Source: Neostapfia colusana (Eukaryota; Streptophyta; Magnoliopsida; Poales; Poaceae). From it: a stretch of DNA of 64,000 nt. A program made the translations under genes and the position numbers. This document shows positions 21,897 through 33,200 of the stretch, piece after piece. How positions within the stretch are numbered: the first letter of the stretch is position 1; the number at the start of each line of letters is the position of its first letter. Where the stretch lies: positions 25,514,273 to 25,578,272 of the forward strand of contig JASWHV010000018.1 in assembly GCA_030760725.1 (NCBI GenBank). The letters are read 5' to 3'. The notes below the pieces were generated by a model. The model made no database searches, had not been told where the DNA came from, and worked only from the letters and a program-made list of their open reading frames with translations.

Positions 21897-22228
21897 TCTG
21901 AAATTCGAAACAGCAGCGATTAGCACATGTCTTACTTAAAATTCCATAAGCAACAGTAGGTATGGAAGTGACACATGGTTAATTTGCACAACATTCACAT
22001 ATATTGATAAAGCATAAACATTATACAAGATACATTATTCTCGGATCTCCGAGAAGTCGTGCTCATGTCGTCACTACCTATACATACGCTACTGTCTACA
22101 CGACATGTCACCGATTACAAAAGTTGGGTTACGCTACCCTGGCTGCCCTACTTGGCAACCGTAACCCCCTACTTGGAGTAGAACTCGACCTCCTGGGGGT
22201 CGTTCTCCTCCGGTACCTCTGCTGGTGG
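21897..22228 (-). other. Tek-1 spacer between upstream ORF and gag, with acceptor-like site
   Basis: In minus reading it ends ...GTGCTAATCGCTGCTGTTTCGAATTTCAG directly before AATGACGCG (site at 21898-21899). That has the form of a branch point, pyrimidine-rich tract and AG acceptor. A GTATGT donor-like motif lies at about 22066-22071. The arrangement is the same as in Tek-2. Confidence 0.5.
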
Positions 22229-23113
22229 CTATGGGTCTACCACCTCTTCTCCCATCCCGGGTTCTCCCATTGCTGGAAGACCCAAGACCACCGGTACGCC
22301 TAACACCGGGGGCACGAGGTCCTGCAAAGCATGCACCTCGTCCATAGCTTGGTTGTAGTCCTCTTCCCAGCCTTGTCCTTCCTCAATAGCATCGTCCCGC
22401 TCTTGAGCAAGGTCCTCATTCTGCTGGGTTAGGGTCTGCACCAGCTCTTGCAACGCCGCGATGTCAATACGGCTCTTCTTCCTTGCCTTCTTCAGACGAC
22501 GCAACTGATTGTGTTGTTCATTCAGTCGCTTGATCGTCGGAAGGAGCACATTGCGGAGTGCGCTGTGAGCACTCTCGAAATGATCTCCACGGCTTGTGCT
22601 CTCCTTGAGCTTTGTGGCGAGATGCTCCGTATGAACAGCTTGGCTGTCCATCACGGCGTTTCCCGCCCTCATCTGGAGGCTGAGATTTGCCTCCGTGGGG
22701 TTGTACCTTGGGCAACTTGGGTCCGTTGCTTCCCGGTACCTCTCTTCCCACACATGCTGGGCTCGTCCCTCCACCGGAAAGAGTGCATATGGAGTGCCCT
22801 CCATAGCCTGCACGTGTAGTTGGCAGAAACGTGACATAGTGTCACGGGCTGCCACTTGCCACATCCCTTCCGTTTGTCTTCCCCTCACCGTGACGGTGAA
22901 TGGCACCCAACCGGGTGGCGTAGGTCCTGCAGGAACCTCGACATGGATCGTCCACGCCTTGTTCCCCTCTTCGCCTTCTTCCTTGGCAAAGTATTGCGGC
23001 ATCTGGTTGTACCCGAAATATTGGAGCATTTGCCACAATGCTTCCGGGTAGCCGCTACGGTCAGAACAGTGGGACACCACCCACCCGTTCTCCAACCGTT
23101 TATCTGCTGTCAT
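22229..23113 (-). CDS. Tek-1 upstream ORF (orf0-like), shortened by a stop
   Basis: The frame of 294 residues between leader and gag is nearly identical to 35789-36733 in Tek-2 but ends early at a TAG where Tek-2 continues for about 20 acidic residues. N-terminal residues ~20-100 follow a helix/strand pattern like a double-stranded-RNA-binding fold (see the Tek-2 entry). Residues ~190-275 are charged and probably coiled coil. The ATG is directly preceded by an acceptor-like TTTTTACAG. From memory, rice RIRE3/RIRE8-type long-LTR elements have an orf0 at this position. The function is unknown. Confidence 0.75.
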   Translation of the reverse strand: MTADKRLENGWVVSHCSDRSGYPEALWQMLQYFGYNQMPQYFAKEEGEEGNKAWTIHVEVPAGPTPPGWVPFTVTVRGRQTEGMWQVAARDTMSRFCQLHVQAMEGTPYALFPVEGRAQHVWEERYREATDPSCPRYNPTEANLSLQMRAGNAVMDSQAVHTEHLATKLKESTSRGDHFESAHSALRNVLLPTIKRLNEQHNQLRRLKKARKKSRIDIAALQELVQTLTQQNEDLAQERDDAIEEGQGWEEDYNQAMDEVHALQDLVPPVLGVPVVLGLPAMGEPGMGEEVVDP

Positions 23114-23115
23114 CT

Positions 23116-24598
23116 GTAAAAATATATTTGAGAAATGTCAAATATTTATTTAAACAGTAAACCATTGAGTTATAACATAAGATATGTCATTGAACTCATA
23201 ATACATGGAAACAAAGTTCAAATTTTTAAACAAATTTGACTGCTGATCTGCTGTTCCCATGACAGCTCTGACCAGTTTCCATTTCAACCTGATTTAGGTC
23301 ATGTTAAAAACAAAACCAATTCTGGAGCTCAACATCAAAGTTAAAGCTAACTTCAATAGCTTTCCAGAAAGTGTTTGCTTGGCCTAAGATCTGTCCTGGT
23401 TCAAAAGTTATGAGATGTCGAAGTTAACAGAATTTCTGGAAACAATTGGACAGGACCTCCCTGCCTTGGTACTGATTTGATCCAAGAATCCCAGTTAATT
23501 CTATTACTAATCTGACAAAACTTTATGTTACAAAGTTGTAACCCATCTCATAAGCTTTCCAGAACTACCTCATTTTCTATTTTTGGATTTTTATGCAGGA
23601 AGTTATGCTTAATTTACAGAGAGTTTACAGAGAGTCTTTATTCTGTCCTGTTTTCTGGACAGTTTCAATTCTACTGCATTTTTCGAGTGGTTAAGGGATG
23701 AAACACCTCTGGAACTTAACAGAAAAGTTGTAAAGCTCTTCCAAAGCTTTCCAGAAATGTATCATACGACCCCAACCTCGAAAGAACTCAACCTCTAACC
23801 TCCGATTAACTTCAGCCTTGATTTGGCTGAAAACAGAGTGCTCTGTCCTTAACAACCTATAAGTTGAAAACTCGTTAACTTTGAATATCCTGTTCAAGGG
23901 AAGGAGTTACATCAAGTTTTACTACTTGGGATCAAAACCTTCCAGTTTTTTAAATGAAGTTGTTTATTTAATGGGGTGTGACATCGATGCGTCACCAGAT
24001 TATGTCGGTGCTACGTCCTCACAAAGGAAAAACCTATACCGGACTTAGCCGGCTTCGTTAGTTCAGTGGCACTACTCGTCACTCGCACACGGATGCTACA
24101 CGTCTACCGTTTCGTGGTCAGGCTACCTGCAGAAACTCAAACAATCATCAGACTCGGCTGCACACCGAGCCCGGAATCCATAAAGTTAGTACACCCGGCC
24201 GTCATCACTCACCTGGATGTTCTCAAGCCAAACACGCCTTGAGTTACGTGTTCACGTTTCAGACCACGTGACGGGGTCTCCCAAATTGCACCACGCACGC
24301 CAGGGACAGATGTTGCTCGAATACCCCAAACGACATGAAGAGTCGTAGAGGATATCAAAGCGGGTCGGGTTACCTGCCACCCGTGGGGCTCCACCCTTCA
24401 GCTTGTGCGCACTGGTGGACAGCGCTTACGTGCACCCCCCAAGACATGAACGTCCCGAGATGCACGATTTTCCGACATAACAAATAGGTGAATAAGCCAC
24501 TTTCTATATACTAATAACATCCTTATACGGGCTACTAACTCGTTCCTCACTGGATTTTTGAAAAAAAAGACCTTTGTACTGTGTTAAACCTCAAGCGA
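23116..24598 (-). other. Tek-1 leader between primer site and upstream ORF
   Basis: No open gene. The part next to the ORF (23116 to ~24110) is AT-rich and intron-like. The primer-proximal part is more GC-rich. A conserved CTGCAGGTAGCC lies near 24145-24156 (minus reading), a possible exon/intron border. Confidence 0.5.
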
Positions 24599-24610
24599 GC
24601 TCTGATACCA
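24599..24610 (-). other. Tek-1 primer-binding site (initiator-Met tRNA)
   Basis: On minus it is TGGTATCAGAGC, the standard complement to the plant initiator methionine tRNA 3' end. Tek-1 has one extra base between it and the LTR compared with Tek-2. Confidence 0.95.
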
Positions 24611-24614
24611 ACGC

Positions 24615-27600
24615 TGACACGACCCCATTGGTCCTGTCGAGCCAGGATCACGCTGAGGGGTGCTGCGTTGCACAGCACCATATAACACACGTCAAAGGTA
24701 CAAAGCGGAAGCGGAAGTTTATTACATAAACAGTTTTATGAACATGTTTACATCAAAATAAGTTTAGTCCACACTCGCGGGCATAGACTAAGCATCAAGT
24801 GCACGTTCAGCCCTCGAACGTGTCCTTGCTAGCACACATGCACACTAACTCTGCGGCGTGCACGACTCCCACTCGACGGGGTTCCCCTCCTGGGGTTCCG
24901 TCTCCTCTTCGGGAGTCCCTTCCTCATGGAACCCTGCAAAAGCTTCAAACACAAGCAGTGAGCATGAAGGCTCAGCAAGTCTGACCCGTCTCACCTAAAC
25001 ATGGAACTTCTACATGAGGGGTAATGGGTTGCATGAGGTAAAAATCAATTGCAAGGACTCGCCTAATTAGTAGAACCTTACTTTCAAGTTTTAGCAGCAG
25101 GTTTGTGGAGAACCTTACGCTAAGGCACATGAGAGCCGCAATCAAACAAGAAATGGATTTCTCTCATGTACTTTGCCCAAAGTTGAAAAGAACTTTAGTT
25201 AGCTCTAAGCTACAGCATATCATTAACAATCAATGTCCATCATTCAATCAGCAACATTTTAACATGTGACTAGCCTATTCTTTCTACGTCACGGTACAGT
25301 GAACAAGTGGTACTCACTGACCGCGAGGGACGGCGATTATAATCGATTTACACCTGCAGGGTTACCCGAACAACCCGTCACGTACGCCCGTACTCGATGT
25401 TGCCTACAACAACCATCACGGATGCCGTACGCGACTACCTTTCACCCGTTAGCCAAATGTTGAACCGGTCCAATCGTCCCGAGCAAGAGGTCTCTGCACG
25501 CGCATCTCAGTGCCGCCAGCCGATTTACACCTCGAGCTCTCAACCTACCCTATGAACGACCAGCTATGCCTCAACACCCAGCTACCCGAGTTACATCAGT
25601 TTCCCGGTTCCCATATAGCCGGTAGGTCTTCGGTACTGTTCTAGCTTGTTCAACAGGACCGCACACGGCTCGGTCCTCAATCGACGCAAGTGGAGCTACA
25701 GCACACAGCCCCCAAAGTCCTGCTGCCCTTAACCTCCGCTTGGTCTCATTTTCTTGCCATGTGTTTCATGTGCTATCACTACCCGAGTCGAGTGCCTCTA
25801 GCCTATGCTCGCGAGTAGTCCAACTACTCCACTTGTACCGAATCCTACTCTATCTTTGCAATGCAGTGGCTAACGAGGTTTTCAATCCTAAACCCAACCC
25901 ATGGTTTTCTTGGCTATGCAGTTGGGTTTCCAATCAAGACTCTAATGCAAAGAACAATATTCAAAGATGTGCTCAAAACAATAAACATTTGTAAAAAGGA
26001 TAATGCAAACCGGAGCTTGCCTTGCTGATCTTGGTCGTAGGCTAGCTGTTCCTCCGGAGTAACAAAGTCTAGGACTTCGGGTTCCTCCTCGACCTTAGCG
26101 ACTACATGATAAGAGCAATATATGTATCAATTTAAATGCATTGGTATTAACTTTGAAGTTGTGAAGTCTATAACCCTTGCTAGACAGACCTAATGACTGT
26201 GAAACTTTTACTGTGGCTTGGTTACAACCTAAACAGAGATTTGGTCAAGTTTTAGTTGCAGCAAAGCTCATTTGAGCCCTCCACAATTAATTATATCCTT
26301 GACCTTAATTGGAACTCTTAGGGTGTTCTAGGAATTTTCATGAAGCAAACTATGACTTTCTGAAAACTAGATTTTTAGAGGGTTCTAATGGATTTGGTCT
26401 CACTTAATTTGGGGGTTCCTAACTAAAGATATGAGCCAAACAATTTCAGAGAAAATTCTGAAAATGTTTCTGAACATTTTCTATTTTCTCTGGAACAGTT
26501 TCACTAATCACACCATTAGGTGGATTAAATGAGCTAAAATGGATCTGAAATTTTTATGGTAGATCAAGGATATTTTGGGGAACATATCAGCAAAATTTCA
26601 GGATTTTCCTCCAAAGGATTCTCCAGTTAAAATTTCTAACAGTTTAAATTTGTAGGAATTAATTCTGGAGAAATAAGGAATTTCATGAAGTGAAACTTGA
26701 TTTTCTGGAAAGCACTCAGAGAGCTGAATTCAGCAAAATTTGGTTCACTCAATTTGAAGCTTTCTAGCCAAAGTTATGAGGATTTGAAGTTTGAAGGAAA
26801 TCTGAAAATCGGGGAAAAGTTTAAACTCGCGCGTGGGCCCAGGGGACACGCGTCGCACGTCGAGGCGACAGCACACCGCGGCCCACAATGATTTTATGCG
26901 CCAGCACACCCGATCCCGGCCGCAGCCGGATCCCGATTAAAAATATCTCCCGGTGACAGCTGGGGTCCACCCCTTCTTCAACCTCGCGACACCCGCGCAC
27001 CGCCGCCGAGGGATCTCGCCGGAGAGCTCGCCGCCGGCTGCTGTACAGCTCCAAACTTCCCGATTCTGGCCGCCCCTGCCTACTTTTACTCAGGGAACAG
27101 GATTTTAGGGTCAGCTGCTCATGACAGTGGCCGGAGCATGGTCGGCGACGAGCCGCCACCTCGGAACAACTTCGACCATGTCGGCTGACCCCTCTAGCAC
27201 CTCAGCTACTTGAGAAATCGGCCGGGGAGCATCAGTGGACCTCAGAGAAGGTCGACATGAGCTCGAGGCAGCTCGGGGAACTTCAAATTACGCCGGGTAC
27301 AGAGGTTCTCCGGCCCAGAGTTGTGAAGGCAACTTGTGCGTTACCGTGTCTAGATCGTGTGAGAGCGGCTTGGGGCCCTCTAATCCTTTCTAGAGCACGA
27401 ATTAAACAGAATCGTACCCGAAGGTCGTTCTGCACACAGAAAGGGGAAAAGTGGAAATTCGCCGCCGGTGAGCAACCACTCGAGCTGTGGCTCGGGGATG
27501 AGCAGCACCGGTCACCCGCGCGTCCAAGGGTGCCTTGGCTCGGGCGTGACGACGCCCTGGTTGGGCTGTCCACGAGAGCCCGAGGTGTGGCGGTTCCAAG

Positions 27601-28590
27601 TCCCAAATTTGATCTTTCGGCACAGCCGATATCAATCGGTTTCCACCAAATTCTAGCAACGGGGAGGACGGAGGAAGGTCTCTAGTACCTTGCTGGGGCT
27701 CTGGAGTGGACGGAGGGAGCTGCGATCGGCGTTCTCCGATGAAGTCCGAGCTGCGGAAGTTTTCGGCCGGCGCTGAGTTCTTGCGGGGAAGAACGACGGT
27801 GCCTCGGCCGAGGAGGGGGGCAGGTGCCTTAAGAAGGCTCTGCACCGCCTCACGCCCGCGCGTGGGCAAGCAGCTGCTTGCGCGGCGGCTGCCCTCAGTG
27901 GCGATCACCGCTGCGGCTCGGCGACCCGAGTGAAAAAGTCTCAGTCGGTTTGATCTGAGCAGTGGCTGACATGTGGGTCCCACCTCCAGTTTTAACCTCT
28001 GAAATTTACTCCTAATCACTGTTGTAAACAGTGAACCCCATACTACCCTTGGCAATTCGAATTATTCACCCATGAGCCATTTGAATTGATCAAAGTTCAA
28101 ATGAGGTCTGGTTTGAATGAATTTCAGCACAAGTTCAGTTTGAAATTCAAATAAAGTTTGAATTTCTCCCCCTTAGCTCATGTCAAGATCAACTCCAAAT
28201 GGAGTGAAAATTGGTGTGTGAGCTCACAAAAATGTGCTGAGTAAGAATATGCCTTCCACTTTTAAATTCATGGGATAAAAACAGTTTGAATTTGAATATG
28301 GTTTCAAACTGCCCTCTTCCTAACAATACCCAAACTGACCTCAAAAAGGTTTTGAATTTGGGTGAAACTTGGCATGGACATCCTTAGTAAAGTGTAGGAG
28401 TTTTCATATGTCCAGCCCATCTATATCACATGTGGGAAATACCACTTTTGCAATGTGTGAGTTTGTTCTCTAATGAGCATGTTGATAATTGTTACTTGCT
28501 CTTCATTTGTGTTCATCATTCTTCCTCGAATGAGGTGTGTGGTGTGGTGATGAACACTGCAAATGTGTGTCAAAAACTGAGGCCCTTACA
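24615..28590 (-). repeat. Tek-1 5' LTR
   Basis: The 3976-bp LTR in minus orientation begins TGTAAGGGCC at 28590 and ends GTCGTGTCA at 24615. It has an AT-rich outer part, a GC-rich block (26830-27930) and a long AT-rich inner part with intron-like borders. It lacks ~57 bp near 27280 that Tek-1's own 3' LTR retains. It abuts 20 bp of Tat-3 LTR at 28591. Confidence 0.93.
24845..26101 (-). other. Candidate two-exon acidic reading frame inside the Tek-1 LTR
   Basis: Exon a is 26101-26021 (81 bp) and exon b is 24933-24845 (89 bp). Joined, they read through without a stop to a TAG, giving an acidic peptide (…VEEEPEVLDF… then …EEGTPEEETEPQEG…). Exon a follows ATCATGTAG and is followed by GCAAGC (GC-type donor). 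Exon b follows GAAGCTTTTGCAG. Exon lengths equal those in both Tek-2 LTRs. No initiating ATG or upstream coding exon was resolved, so it could also be a spliced non-coding leader. Confidence 0.4.
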
Positions 28591-28610
28591 GTCGACTGAA
28601 CACTTCGACA
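28591..28610 (+). repeat. Tat-3 5' LTR remnant (20 bp)
   Basis: GTCGACTGAACACTTCGACA is the U5 end of a Tat LTR. It directly follows the Tek-1 LTR end (CCCTTACA). It shares the GAAC/GTTC variant with the Tat-1 5' LTR (14515-14534), whereas the other copies have GCAC at this spot. Confidence 0.85.
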
Positions 28611-28612
28611 TT

Positions 28613-28631
28613 TGGCGCGCCAGGTAGGGGG
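28613..28631 (+). other. Tat-3 primer-binding site
   Basis: TGGCGCGCCAGGTAGGGGG, two bases after the LTR end. Confidence 0.8.
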
Positions 28632-28667
28632 CTTTTCTCCTAGCGTGACGAGTTTCCGCCGACGAAG

Positions 28668-30264
28668 ATGACCAAGCTTCCTTCAGCGGCGAACTCTCCC
28701 CCCTCGCCTCTGCGGCCAACCGCGCCCAGGGGGGAGTACATGTCGACACACTCGGGACGGAGTGTGTCGGTACAAGCTGGGAGCCAGCAACCGGCTCTGG
28801 CAGCGCCAACCCCGGCAATGCAGGCTCCAACCAGCATGAAGTCTTCAGTAGCGCTGGGCGTACCCAGTGGGGGTGCGCTAGCTGCAGCGAGAGCGCTACT
28901 GTCCAATCCACCCGCTGGGGACGCGCCTCAGGCAGCGACCCGGCAGCGGATCCGCGAGGTAGACCGTCTCGTCGTCACCGCCGCAAACCCTCAACTTCGG
29001 CGGGGAGGACGCTCTGGCCAACCGGTCATGTCACTGATGCGCGCACCATTGGTTGACGAGCAGACGGCAGACTCCAGCTCTACCAGGCCCCAATCGACAG
29101 ATCTAGGGACAGAGCTGGAGCGGTGTCGCCTGGGTCAAGATGCCCGGGTATACCTCGAGCAGCGCCGAGAAAGGCGCCGCTACCAAGAGGCTGACGACAG
29201 CATGACGTTGGCCCCAACCCAGCCTGAAGAGCAGACCTTTGCCACGCGATCTCTGCCCCAGGCCTACGCCGTGCAGAATATGCCACAGTCATATGTCCTG
29301 CAGATGACGCCCCCGGCCTATGGTGCAGCCTTGCCCATACCGGGGCACGCGGTGCTCAGTGCGAACCAAGCGTTCGCGGCGCCAGAACCTGCGGCGACAG
29401 AAACAGGATGTGCGGCCCTCGCGCCCCACCTTCGCTTTGCAAAGTGGCCGCGCAAGTTTCGGCCGCACCTGCCCGAGAAGTACGACGGCAGCGTCAACCC
29501 GGCGGAGTTCCTCCAGATCTACTCCACCGCCGTACTTGCCGCAGGAGGGAATGAAGCCGCCTTGGCCAATTACTTCCCTGTCGCCTTGACTGGCCCAGCT
29601 CCGTCTTGGCTCATGAACCTCCCCCAGGGTTCCGTAACTTCCTGGGGAGAGCTTTGCCGGCAGTTCATAGCCAACTTCGGCAGTTCCTACACCCGGCCTG
29701 GCACGGAGCTCGACCTCCACGCCATCCAGCAACAACCTGGGGAGTCGCTGCGCTCTTTCATCCAGCGGTTCTCCCAGGTGCGGAACACCATCCCGCACAT
29801 TCAAAATGCTTCTGTGGTGGTGGCGTTCCGGCAAGGCGTCCGAGACAAGAAGATGCTTGAGAAACTCGCGACCAGGGAGGTCCGAGATGCCTCAGAGCTC
29901 TTCAGCTTGGCGGACAAGTGCGCCAGAGCAGCCGAAGGACGGAACTGGCACTCACAGCCGTCCTCCGAGTCAGGAGGACTGCCCGGATCTGGTCTTACTC
30001 CCTATGGAGGCAGCAGGAAGACCAAGAGCCGAGGCAGAAGCAAGATAAGATCACCGGCCGCAGCCCCAGTCGTCACTGCAGCGACGCTCAGTGGGGCTCG
30101 GGGGCCGTGCCCTGACAAGAGGCAGCGAAGGTCACCAACCCCAGAAGGTAATCAAGACAATATGTGCCCCGTGCACGGCAGCTGTCGCCACACTACTGCT
30201 GAGTGCCGGGAGATCCGAAGGCTCGCAGAGCGTTTCCGCAAGGGGAAGCGGCAGCGGGCTGATG
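28668..30264 (+). pseudogene. gag: Tat-3 gag, first part (open up to the Tek-2 insertion)
   Basis: About 532 codons from MTKLPSAANSPP are open to the insertion point. The retrotransposon-gag domain lies at ~256-420, followed by a Lys/Arg-rich linker and the nucleic-acid-binding motif CPVHGSCRHTTAEC (~498-511). The frame is cut after ...RADAL at the CCCTG duplication and resumes in the same frame at 45739, leading through a Ser/Asp-rich stretch into protease. So gag itself is undamaged apart from the 15.5-kb insertion. Read-through into Tek-2 adds only a few foreign codons before a stop at 30288-30290. Confidence 0.9.
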
Positions 30265-30269
30265 CCCTG
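30265..30269. repeat. Left target-site duplication of Tek-2 (CCCTG)
   Basis: CCCTG precedes TGTAAGGGCC and is repeated at 45734-45738 after the 3' LTR. Confidence 0.95.
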
Positions 30270-33200
30270 TGTAAGGGCCTCAGTTTTTGACACACATTTG
30301 CAGTGTTCATCACCACACCACACACCTCATTTGAGGAAGAATGATGAACACAAATGAAGAGCAAGTAACAATTATCAACATGCTCATTAGAGAACAAACT
30401 TACACATTGCAAAAGTGGTATTTCCCACATATGATATAGATGGGCTGGACATATGGAAACTCCTACACTTTACTAAGGATGTCCATGCCAAGTTTCACCC
30501 AAATTCAAAACCTTTTTGAGGTCAGTTTGGGTATAGTTAGGAAGAGGGCAGTTTGAAACCATATTCAAATTGAAACTGTTTTTATCCAATGAATTTAAAA
30601 GTGGGGGGCATATTCTTACTCAGCACATCTTTGTGAGCTCACACACCAATTTTCACTCCATTTGGAGTTGATCTTGACATGAGCTAAGTGGGAGAAATTC
30701 AAACTTTATTTGAATTTCAAACTGAACTTGTGCTGAAATTCATTCAAACCAAACCTCATTTGAACTTTGATCAATTCAAATGGCTCATGGGTGAATAATT
30801 TGAATTGCCAAGGGTAGTATGGGGTTCACTGTTTACAACATTGATTAGGAGTAAATTTCAGAGGTTAAAACTGGAGGTGGGACCCACATGTCAGCCACTG
30901 CTCAGATCAAACCGACTGAGACTTTCTCACTCGGGTCGCCGAGCCGCAGCGGTGATCGCCACCGAGGCCAGCCGCCGCGCCACCAGCTGCTTGCCCACGC
31001 GCGGGCATGAGGCGGTGCAGAGCCTTCTTAAGGCGCCTGCCCCCTCCTCGGCCGAGGCACCACCGTTCTTCCCCGCAAGAACTCAGCGCCGGCCAAAAAC
31101 TTCCGCAGCTCGGACTTGATCGGAGAACGCCGATCGCAGCTCCCTCCTTCCACTCCAGAGCCCCAGCAAGGTACTAGAGACCTTCCTCCATCCTCCCCGT
31201 TGCTAGAATTTGGTTGAAACCGATTGATATCGGCTGTGCCGAAAGATCAAAATAGGAACTTGGAACCGCCGCACCTCGGGCTCTCGTGGACAGCCCAACC
31301 AGGGCGTTGTCACGCCCGAGCCAAGGCACCCTTGGATGCGCGGGTGACCGGTGCTGCTCATCCCCGAGCCACAGCTCGAGTGGTTGCTCACCGGCGGCGA
31401 ATTTCCACTTTTCCCCTTTCTGTGTGCAGAACGACCTTCGGGTACGGTTCTGTTTAATTTGTGCTCTAGAAAGGATTAGAGGGCCTCAGGCCACTCTCAC
31501 ACGAGCTAGACACGGTAACGCACAAGTTGTCTTCACAACTCTAGGCCGGAGAACCTCTGTGCCCGGCGTAATTTAAGGTCTACTAATGGCGGAACGAACG
31601 GGCGGCATCGGGCGCACGGTGAGGACCTATTTCGGGCCTTCCCCGAGCTGCCTCGAGCTCATGTCGACCTTCTCTGAGGTCCACTGGTGCTCCCTGACCG
31701 ATTTCCCAAGTAGCTGAGGTGCTAGGGTAGTCAGCCGACATGGCCGAAATCGTTCTGAGGTGGCGGCTCGTCGCCGATCATGCTCCGGCCATTGTCATGA
31801 GCAGCTAACCTTAGAATCCTGTTCCCCGAGTAAAAGTAGGCAGGGGCGGCCAGAATCGAGAAGTTTGGAGCTGTACAGCAGCCGGCGGCGAGCTCTCCGG
31901 CGAGATCCCTCGGCGGCGGGGCGCGGGTGTCGCGAGGTTGAAGAAGGGGGTGGACCCCAGCTGTCAGCGGCCGATATTTTGAATCGGGATCCAGCTGCGG
32001 CCAGGATCGGGTGTGCTGGCGCGCAAAATCCTTGTGGGCCGCGATGTGCCATCGCCTAGGCGTGCGACGCGTGTCCCCTGGGCCCACGCGCGAGTTTAAA
32101 CTTTTCCCCGATTTTCAGATTTCCTTCAAACTTCAAATCCTTATAACTTTGGCTAGAAAGCTCCAAATTGAGTGAACCAAATTTTGCTGGATTCAGATCT
32201 CTGAGTACTTTTCAGAAAATCAAGTTTCACTTCATGAAATTCCTTATTTCTCCAGAATTAATTCCTTAAAATTTAAACTGTTAGGAATTTTAACTGGAGA
32301 ATCCTTTGGAGGAAAATCCTGAAATTTTGCTGAGATGTTCACCAAAATATCCTTGAACTACCATAAAAAGTTCAGATCCATTTGAGCTCATTTAATCCAC
32401 CTAATGGTGTGATTAGTGAAACTGTTCCAGAGAAAATAGAAAATGTTCAGAAACATTTTCAGAATTTTCTCTGAAATTGTTTAGCTCATATCTTTAGTTA
32501 GAGACTTCCAAATTAAGTGAGACCAACTCCATTAGAACCCTCTGAAAATCTAGTTTTCAGAAAGTCATAGTTTGTCTCATGAAAATTCCTAGAACACCCT
32601 AAGAGTTCCAATTAAGGTCAAGGACATAATTATTTGTGGAGGGCTCAAATGAGCTTTGCTGCAACTAAAACTTGACCAAGTCTCTGTTTAGGTTGTAACC
32701 AAGCCACAGTAAAAGTTTCACAGTCATTAGGTCCGTCTAGCAAGGGTTATAGACTTCACAACTTCAAAGTTAATACAAATGCATTTAAATTGATACATAT
32801 GTTTCTTATATCATGTAGTCGCTAAGGTCGAGGAGGAACCCGAAGTTCTAGACTTCGTTACTCCGGAGGAACAGCTAGCCTACGACCAAGAGCAGCAAGG
32901 CAAGCCCCGGTTTGCATTAACCTTTTTACAAATGTTTATTGTTTTGAGCACATCTTTGAATATTGTTCTTTGCATTAGAGTCTTGATTGGAAACCCAACT
33001 GCACAGCCAAGAAAACCATGGGTTGGGTTTAGGATTGAAAACCTCGTTAGCCACTGCATTGCTAGGATAGAGTAGGATTCGGTACAAGTCGAGTAGTTGG
33101 AACTACTCGCGAGAATAGGCTAGAGGCACATTGCTCGGGTAGAGATAGCACATGATACACATGGCAAGAAAATGAGACCGAGCGAAGAGTAAGGGCAGCA

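Larger units (their letters stand above)
14728..28590 (-). mobile_element. Tek-1: Tekay/Del-like chromovirus, 3' LTR truncated
   Basis: In minus orientation it has a 5' LTR (24615-28590), initiator-Met primer site, intron-like leader, upstream ORF (22229-23113), gag-pol pseudogene (17356-21896), polypurine tract and 3' LTR fragment (14728-17286). The long LTRs, Met primer site and C-terminal chromodomain identify the Tekay/Del chromovirus group. The 3' LTR stops about 1.4 kb short and joins the broken Tat-1 LTR. No target duplication can be found because both flanks are damaged. Confidence 0.92.
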
